A DNA stretch of 64,000 bases from assembly GCA_948099385.1 (NCBI GenBank), contig CANUEZ040000001.1, positions 1,500,501 to 1,564,500 on the forward strand, given 5' to 3'. The notes beneath the pieces were generated by a model. It was not told where the DNA came from and ran no database searches. It was given only the letters and a program-made list of their open reading frames with translations. Shown here in pieces: positions 58,421-64,000 of this stretch. The position numbers and the translations under genes are program-made. The stretch's first letter is position 1, and each line of letters starts with the position of its first letter. The DNA comes from Fasciola hepatica. Its lineage: Eukaryota; Platyhelminthes; Trematoda; Plagiorchiida; Fasciolidae.

Positions 58421-59099
58421 CAAATACAAGATAAAGGAATACTGGGACTCATACCTCTTACCAAGGAAGCACCTTCAGACTGTAGGACTTCAGGAAGCAT
58501 ACCTTCAGGTCACACCTCCCCATTCCACTCCCTTCTGCCTCTGCAAAACAAAACACATCTGTTCCTCCGTCAAACATTCAAATACAGTGGCTGCGGCTTC
58601 TTCAGTTCTCCAGTCGTCCTCAGGGGGATTCTCGAAGGTAAGCGTGGCGGCAAGTTGACTCGGGTAACCCATCTATCCCACTTGCCAGCCGGTCCTTCTG
58701 GAGCGAACCTGCTCTTCATTCTCTTCCTTGCAGTCCACTACTAAACAATCATAACATTCGAACCACTTGGCAGTCGAGGCATCGTGGGAAAACTGCAGCC
58801 CTCGAGTGCAAGTATCTGGACGTACACTGGCCAAAGCCGCGAGTCTTGTGACCTTATCTGATCCGAAGAAAACGTTAGACGTCTACTTGGGTGTCTCCCA
58901 ATAGTTCCTTATCTAAAAACAGCAAAATAAATGTCTTTTATAGCATTTACGTTCCACTATATGTTTATGAGTGTCACACCCTCATTCCGCTCAAGGCACT
59001 ATCCGTAATGAGACATTGCATGGCATGTGTATCTTGTTTTTGTTGCCGCTCCCACCCCGCCTCCGCTTCCCTTTACTCTCGTCTCACCTCGGTTAATCC
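58421..59099. other. Unassigned stretch between C2 and B4
   Basis: It may contain the C2 3' end: AAAATAAATGTCTTTT at 58,922-58,937 recalls AGTAAATGTTTTTATTTTTC downstream of C1 near 1,074. No other motif. The overlapping plus-strand ORFs 58,278-58,658 and 58,379-58,744 have no domain beyond the RT tail. Confidence 0.4.
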
Positions 59100-60480
59100 G
59101 ACAGAAGATCAAAGACTTCCTGAAGAACCGGGACAAATGGGCTGAGAGCCTTGAAGCAGTGTAGTGCTTCAAGACACGAAGACTTCAACTGAACAGATTC
59201 CATCTGGACGAAGGGCAATCGATTGCGGTCTGCTACTTGGACTTCAGCAAGGCGTTTGATTCTGTGAACCACAGATTTATGGACATCAAATTGCAGTCTA
59301 TGAGAATTGTTGGGAAGGCAAGACAATGGATAAGTAGTTTCTTAGCAGGGTGAACCTTTAGTGTTAAGTTGGGGAGTCATGTTTCAAAACCGGAAGGTGT
59401 AACGAGTGGGGTGCCACAGGGCTCGGTGCTCGGCCCTCTGCTCTTCCCCATCTCCATCAACGACCTAGCACGTGGGCTTACAAACCCCACCTTTATGTTT
59501 GCCGATGACGTCAAGATAGCTGGAGTAGATATAGAAGTTGACATGTTAGCAGTACAAAACTGTTCACGCAAATGGGACCTTCCACTGAACCTCACCAAGT
59601 GTCAATGCTTGACCACAAATACAGGGGCTAGTGAGAATGGTGCGGGTTCGTTGCAAGTGGCCTCGCAGGTCAAAGACTTGGGCGTTATAATGGAAAACAG
59701 CTTTAAGCCGTCAAAGCAGTGCACCTCAGCAGCCAATATGGCCAGGAGAGAACTCTTTCGAGTTAGATCCATTATGTCGTGTAGAGATCCGGAGATTTTC
59801 GTTCCGATATATCAGGCCATAGTTAGGCCGCATATGGAGTACTGAGTACAGGCCTGGGTACCTTACTACCAGAAAGATATCAACTGTCTGGAGAAAGTGC
59901 AAGGGCTAGCCACTAGAATGGTGGCTGGGCAAAGGGGGTTTAACTACACAGAGCGTCTCCGTGCCCTAGACCTGTTCTCGATGGAAAGACGGCGTATTCG
60001 CGGGGATTTGATAGAAACCTTCAAGGTAATGAAGGACTGTCAGGAATAAGATGATAAGACCTTTTCTCTCTGATTCCCGAGAGAGGTACAAGGGGGCATA
60101 GATTTAGATTACAAAGGAAGCATTCGAGGCTCCAAATTAGGGCGAAGTACTTCTCAAATAGAGTGGTACCCTATTGGAATAAGCTCCCGGAAGAGGTCAT
60201 TAATACCACAACCGTGAAAGCTTTTGAGAAAGCAGTAGACCTATGTTGGGTGGCAGTATACCCCCGAGTTATGTTAAGCAGCTTTTAAGGTCAGATGGAA
60301 TTTACTCATTGTTTTCACCTTACTCTACCCGGGCTGATACTGCACAAAATTTCTGCCTTCCAGTAAAAGAAAATCACGCAGTGTTGGGAGCTACGGAAAC
60401 GAGCCGACAACACAACTATCTGGACACACGATTGGCTATAGCCACACCAAGTCCTGTGCAAAATGAACTGAACTGACCTA
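59100..60480 (+). mobile_element. Family B LINE, copy B4, 5'-truncated, youngest-looking of the family
   Basis: RT starts in mid-domain: HLDEGQSIAVCYLDFSKAFD near 59,200-59,258, a TGA within FLAG-stop-TFSV near 59,352, then the frame 59,369-59,845. That frame holds GVTSGVPQGSVLGPLLFPIS, an intact F-A-D-D at 59,498-59,509, CSRKWDLPLNLTKCQC, VKDLGVIMENSFKPSKQC and RRELFRVRSIMSCRDPEIFV, and it stops at a TGA after HMEY (59,845). EKVQGLATRMVAGQ near 59,892, RRRIRGDLIETFKVMKD near 59,988 and WNKLPEEV near 60,177 finish the RT. The 3' end is GTCCTGTGCAAAATGAACTG (60,451-60,470) plus AACTGACC. Confidence 0.8.
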
Positions 60481-60883
60481 AACGGTGTTCAGTTACGTGG
60501 TTGCGAAAGCATTTGCATTCGGCAATGTCGCGTGTTTTTCGCTCCGGGTGTACCCAAGAAAACAACCAGTGATAACATTGACACGATTTTGAAGTTTATT
60601 CAGATACACCCCACCGTATTTGCAGTGTCTCTAAACATGAACTGGAGTTTATATTTTCGTCACTCATGCATGGAGGTTCACCCCTGTATCGAATAGCCCA
60701 TTCGTAATATCGGTTTTCGTTCGGTTTCTTTAGTAGCCATTTTACACGAATCGAAACTGAATTTTTCAAAGAAACTTGCCGATCAAATTACTTGAGTATT
60801 TTGCAATGTTTTCTATAGAAAAACGCCTATAGGCGTTTTGTTTAAATATACCGGTTTGATTCTTCTAAATGTCCTGAAAGCCT
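60481..60883. other. Unassigned AT-rich stretch
   Basis: No ORF of note and no recognised repeat apart from the palindrome at 60,820-60,839. It may be unique host sequence. Confidence 0.4.
60820..60839. repeat. Perfect 20-bp palindrome
   Basis: AAAACGCCTATAGGCGTTTT equals its own reverse complement. It lies 45 bp left of the first possible base of the foldback element and is not obviously part of it. Confidence 0.8.
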
Positions 60884-61347
60884 CGGTATAGGTTGCTCTA
60901 TTTTATTTCCTTTAAAAGAGTATATAGGAACAATCATCAGAAAATCATAAATTAGGAGATAGAAGTGAGCATAGTGATACGTCATTTGGGTTGGTGAGGG
61001 AAATTAGCGAAGCATATCACGTATTTCAAACGACTGGCACAAACCGTGCTGAACCAGTCGGAAACCAGTCGGTTTTTGGCTGGTTTTCGAGCGGTTTTTG
61101 CTAGTGTTTCGATCGGTTTACCAGCGGTTTCTGAGTGGTTTCAGACCAGTTTCCTGGACGGTTTCTGAACGGTTTCCGGGCGGTTCGTGCCAGTCGTTTG
61201 AAATACGTGATATGCTTCGGTAATTGCTGTTCTTTTTCCCAAACAACGTTTCACAATGCTCATTTCTGTCTCCCAATTGATGACTTTCAGAATAATTCTT
61301 CTTAGTTTTTCAACTTCGGGGGAATAAAATAAGGTAATCTATACTGG
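60884..61347. mobile_element. Foldback (MITE-like) element with long inverted arms
   Basis: The arms are inverted copies of each other. 61,008-61,040 and 61,187-61,219 form a perfect 33-bp inverted repeat (left arm begins CGAAGCATATCACGTATTTC). Outside it the arms continue with mismatches and small indels for about 120 bp more: GAGATAGAAGTGAGCATAGTG on the left, written here as positions 60,956-60,976, pairs with 61,246-61,275 on the right, and CTATTTTATTTCC near 60,897 pairs with GGAATAAAATAAGG near 61,321. The arms are therefore about 150 bp. The 146-bp centre consists of degenerate CGGTTTC-type repeats. There is no coding capacity and no target-site duplication was resolved. Confidence 0.8.
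61041..61186 (+). repeat. Degenerate CGGTTTC tandem repeats in the foldback centre
   Basis: About ten copies of CGGTTT or a one-base variant (TGGTTTC, CAGTTTC, CGGTTTA) occur at intervals of roughly 10-17 bases, all in the same orientation. The first two near 61,041-61,068 are in inverted form (AAACCG, AAACCAG). The array fills the loop between the arms. Confidence 0.75.
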
Positions 61348-62396
61348 TTTCTAGTTGTCTGAATATCTACTTCCTCTCACCCAAAACAAGAGAACCCGGG
61401 TAAAGATACAAGCAACCTCGGACCGCACTGAACTATGAGACATGGTAGCACAGTAAACAGTCTTCGTCGAAGATGAGACCTTGATGCCCACATTCTTTGG
61501 TCCTCTCTCTAAACTTGTAAGGTTGGTTAGACCTTACTTCGCGGTTTCCTTAGTAAACGCGTGCTTCGGTCCTTTGTACTGCGTGGACCACCTGCACGTT
61601 ACTCTAATGTGCGGCACTGCACAAATATGTTAACCAGAACAGTATTCTCCACGACCCGTGAGAACGAGAAGGCGGTTGGGAGAGATAGTGGTTAGCGTGT
61701 ATTTGAGAGCGTGCGTGAGAGCGTGCGCAAGAGCAACGGTCAAATGGCCACCGCGCTTGGCAGTCAGCGTTCAGTTAAACAATAAACGTGGTAAAAGTAT
61801 GAACGAAGATGGCAACCGCTACAGGGGCCTCCTCCTAGAAGTCCGACGGAGTTGGGCTTCGATCGTGATGGTAAGCCGGAATTATTGGTTGTCCAGGAAC
61901 TCCTCATAGCTTCTCCGTTATATTGTTGTTGACGTCGAACGACTGCTGATGAGTTTACCGGTGCCTGCACTCTCGAGATCCGATGTGCGTGGGTCCAACT
62001 GTGTTTTGGCGCCCGCGGGTCTCATACGAATGCAAGCCGGAAAATGCCTTGTCAGGTCCATCCAAAAAGGCGTCCAGTTGCCGTCTCCAGTGTCAGGCTG
62101 AACAATCGTCCCGTTGTCCAGTGAGCGGTTGGCTCCTTGAACGTGCACGGGAGTCAGCCAGGCTACGGATGAAGCCAATGTGACTTGTTAGATCCGTCTG
62201 AGAGAGGGCAAGGTAAACTGGAACAAAATAGCGCCTGAGGGCGCCGGCGGATGTTGGACCGTAATAACAACACACAAACGATGTTCGGTGTTGTTGTAGT
62301 CGCTAGGAGACCAGAAGAAAATGAAATCATAACTACCGATTGTAATTTCACGGGTCTGTTGTTTGGTAAATCCATGGCGAACTTCCCAACTTATTG
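61348..62396. other. Region downstream of the gypsy pol (minus sense); LTR expected but not delimited
   Basis: On the minus strand this follows the pol stop and should contain the polypurine tract and 3' LTR. I could not fix the LTR ends because the other LTR lies outside the window. Two minus-strand ORFs (62,375-62,163 and 62,178-61,918) have no recognised domain. (GAGAGCGTGC)-type repetition occurs at 61,704-61,730. No host gene seen. Confidence 0.4.
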
Positions 62397-64000
62397 CTAA
62401 CAGTCGGTTGTAAAAATCGTCACGAAATCGGCGAAGCGGACGGGATTTCGTAGTTGGCGACCGCGACGGCTACTTCGCGTTGCGGGTACGGTTGGAGAAT
62501 CTGATGGACTAGCTGCCGAGTCCTCACTAGGCGTAATTGGGGGTGATTCGAGTGGTAACTCGCTCGATGCAGGTGACTGAGCGACTTGAGTGGGCGTAAA
62601 TTGGCCGAGCGGCTTGCCCTCAATGACGGCAGGTTTGAGACGATCGATAGATACGGTGTCGTGTCGTCCGTTGATATCTATGACAAATGTTTTTGCCCTA
62701 CGTTTTATCACCCGAAACGGGCCAGTGTATGGCGCTTGTAGTGGTGATCGAACGCCATCGACGCGAAGGAATACATGGGTAGCGGTTCCTAACGCAGTTG
62801 GGACATAACTTGTAGACTGTTGTTCACGCGGCGGACTGGCCTTGAGCACTCGCATGTGCTGCGTAAGGCGCTGAGCATAGTCACCGTAGTCGAAAGTCAC
62901 GGTTGGTGAGGGGGCTACCAACTCCCCAGGCAGACGAAGTGTACAGCCATATACTAGTACGGCCGGTGTTGCGTGTAACTCCTCCTTAACGGTACTACGC
63001 AGGCTTAAGAGTGCTAATGGTAGTGTTTCACTCCAAAGGGGGTTACCGTTTGCTCGAAGGGCGGCTTTTAATTGCCGGTGGAAACGCTCAACCATACCAT
63101 TGGCCTGAGGGTGGTAAGCTGTCGTCTTAACGTGTTGGCAACCGAGCGTAGCGAGTAGGCTGCCGAAAGCGCCGTCAAAGTGTGGACCGCGATCGGTGGT
63201 CACTATTGCCGGGCAACCGAAATGACTAACCCAACCGGTCAGAAAAGCTTTCGCGGCCTCTTCCGAGGTGGGACGAGGGATAGGGATGGCCTGCGGCCAG
63301 CGAGTAAAACGATCCACGCATGTGAGTATGTAAACGTACCCAAGCGAAGGTGGGAGTGGTCCTACGAGGTCGACGTGCACATGATGAAAACGTGTTTCAG
63401 GTTCTGGGAACCTGGCTAACGCCGCCTTAGTGTGCCTATGGGTCTTAACACGTTGACACTGCAGACAAGCACGAGCCCATTGACGGACATCTCGTTTGAC
63501 ATTGTGCCAAACAAAACGCTCAGTTATCAGTTTCACCGAGGCAGTCACACCCGGATGAGCCAGATTATGGAGTGTCAGGAACGTAGGATAACGGTGGGCA
63601 GCAGGAACTACTGGCCTAGGGCGACCTTGCGATACATCGCACACGATGGTATTCTGGGAAGCTGGGATAGGCACTGTGGTTAAACTCAAAGAACCGTTTT
63701 GCCGAAGTCGTTCGATGTCAGGGTCCATAGTTTGAGCCTGTGCTATTGCGTCCAAATTGATGTTAGGCGTTTGTGACAGACTTAGTTGATATACGCGCGA
63801 TAAGGCGTCTGCGACGGGATTAAGTACCCCAGAGACGTGTCGTATGTCCACAGTAAACTGTGAGACAAAGTCTAAGTGGCGAATCTCGCGTGGTGAGTAT
63901 CGATCCGAAGCTGACTTCAGTGCGTAAACCAAAGGCTTGTGGTCTGTAAACACCGTGAACGAACGGCCTTCGAGTGCATGTCGAAAATGACGGATTCCCA
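62397..64000 (-). CDS. pol: Ty3/gypsy LTR-retrotransposon Pol, C-terminal part (RNase H and integrase), open to window edge
   Basis: The frame has no stop from the window edge (64,000) to TAG/TAA-type termination at 62,397, about 534 codons. RNase H tail first: IRHFRHALEGRSFTVFTDHK then PLVYALKSASDRYSPREIRH. Integrase follows, with a zinc-binding H...H...C-x2-C (HNLAHPG and CLQCQR). The catalytic core has Asp in HVDLVGPLPP (about 63,370), Asp in TTDRGPHF (about 63,193) and Glu in NGMVERFHRQ (about 63,088), with the D-to-E spacing of about 35 residues typical of integrases. A GPF/Y-type module (YTGPFRVIKRR) and a proline/serine-rich C-tail end the protein. All key residues are present, so this copy is probably young. 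RT, protease and gag lie beyond the window. Confidence 0.92.
   Translation of the reverse strand, partial: GIRHFRHALEGRSFTVFTDHKPLVYALKSASDRYSPREIRHLDFVSQFTVDIRHVSGVLNPVADALSRVYQLSLSQTPNINLDAIAQAQTMDPDIERLRQNGSLSLTTVPIPASQNTIVCDVSQGRPRPVVPAAHRYPTFLTLHNLAHPGVTASVKLITERFVWHNVKRDVRQWARACLQCQRVKTHRHTKAALARFPEPETRFHHVHVDLVGPLPPSLGYVYILTCVDRFTRWPQAIPIPRPTSEEAAKAFLTGWVSHFGCPAIVTTDRGPHFDGAFGSLLATLGCQHVKTTAYHPQANGMVERFHRQLKAALRANGNPLWSETLPLALLSLRSTVKEELHATPAVLVYGCTLRLPGELVAPSPTVTFDYGDYAQRLTQHMRVLKASPPREQQSTSYVPTALGTATHVFLRVDGVRSPLQAPYTGPFRVIKRRAKTFVIDINGRHDTVSIDRLKPAVIEGKPLGQFTPTQVAQSPASSELPLESPPITPSEDSAASPSDSPTVPATRSSRRGRQLRNPVRFADFVTIFTTDC

Noticed and set aside
61658..61909. Plus-strand ORF with Arg/Ala repeats, possible small gene
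   Set aside because: The repeat residues come from a GAGAGCGTGC-type simple repeat; there is no other support.
61918..62375. Possible env-like or extra ORF after the gypsy pol
   Set aside because: Two short overlapping frames without signal peptide, membrane segment or known domain; more likely 3' untranslated or LTR sequence.
1..64000. CRISPR array, bacterial operon, toxin system or phage
   Set aside because: No regular repeat-spacer pattern, no ribosome-binding-site-led gene strings; the content is eukaryotic retroelements throughout.

Overview
The window reads as intergenic or heterochromatin-like DNA from an animal genome. The best guess is a flatworm, probably a tapeworm. That is an inference from the mix of elements (several decayed APE-type non-LTR retrotransposon families, plus a Ty3/gypsy integrase that looks like cestode and trematode copies) and was not tested by a search. 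I found no bacterial operon, no rRNA, no CRISPR array and no convincing host gene. Almost everything recognisable is retroelement, mostly old and broken by stops and frameshifts.

Layout. Family names A to I are mine. Family A is a CR1/jockey-like LINE of about 6 kb: a proline-rich N-terminal region with a CxxC motif, an APE endonuclease (EN), a reverse transcriptase (RT) with an F-A-D-D catalytic box, then an unusually long 3' region of 2-3.5 kb. That region ends in GAAATAAACC-like sequence followed by an (ATT)n tail. Copies lie at about 1.2-6.2 (A1), 12.7-14.1 (A2, 3' end only), 16.7-23.0 (A3), 26.9-33.2 (A4), 34.4-37.9 (A5) and 41.4-47.3 kb (A6), all plus strand, and 50.9-56.7 kb (A7), minus strand. 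Family B ends in a (TGAAC)n tail: 37.9-39.1, 39.1-41.4 and 59.1-60.5 kb. Family C RT fragments lie at 1-1.0 and 57.1-58.4 kb. Single remnants of other families are at 11.9-12.6 (F, minus), 23.0-26.8 (G), 33.65-34.4 (E), 47.3-48.4 (H), 48.95-50.0 (I) and 56.7-57.1 kb. The right edge, 62.4-64.0 kb, holds the 3' part of a Ty3/gypsy pol on the minus strand, the only fully open retroelement frame here.

How the parts relate. Elements are packed head to tail, each 5'-truncated copy often beginning at the simple-repeat tail of the one before it (A5-B1-B2-A6-H). Of about 19 recognised elements, 16 point the same way. The clearest non-coding structures are a 664-bp perfect duplication shared by the left edge and 57.45-58.11 kb, a 464-bp foldback (MITE-like) element at 60.88-61.35 kb, a GC-rich block conserved in four family A 3' regions, an 850-bp tandem duplication inside the A3 3' region, and a 292-bp insert with perfect 23-bp flanking repeats at 6.6-7.0 kb. 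Long stretches (7.5-11.5, 14.1-16.7, 60.5-60.9 and 61.35-62.4 kb) hold nothing I can name.
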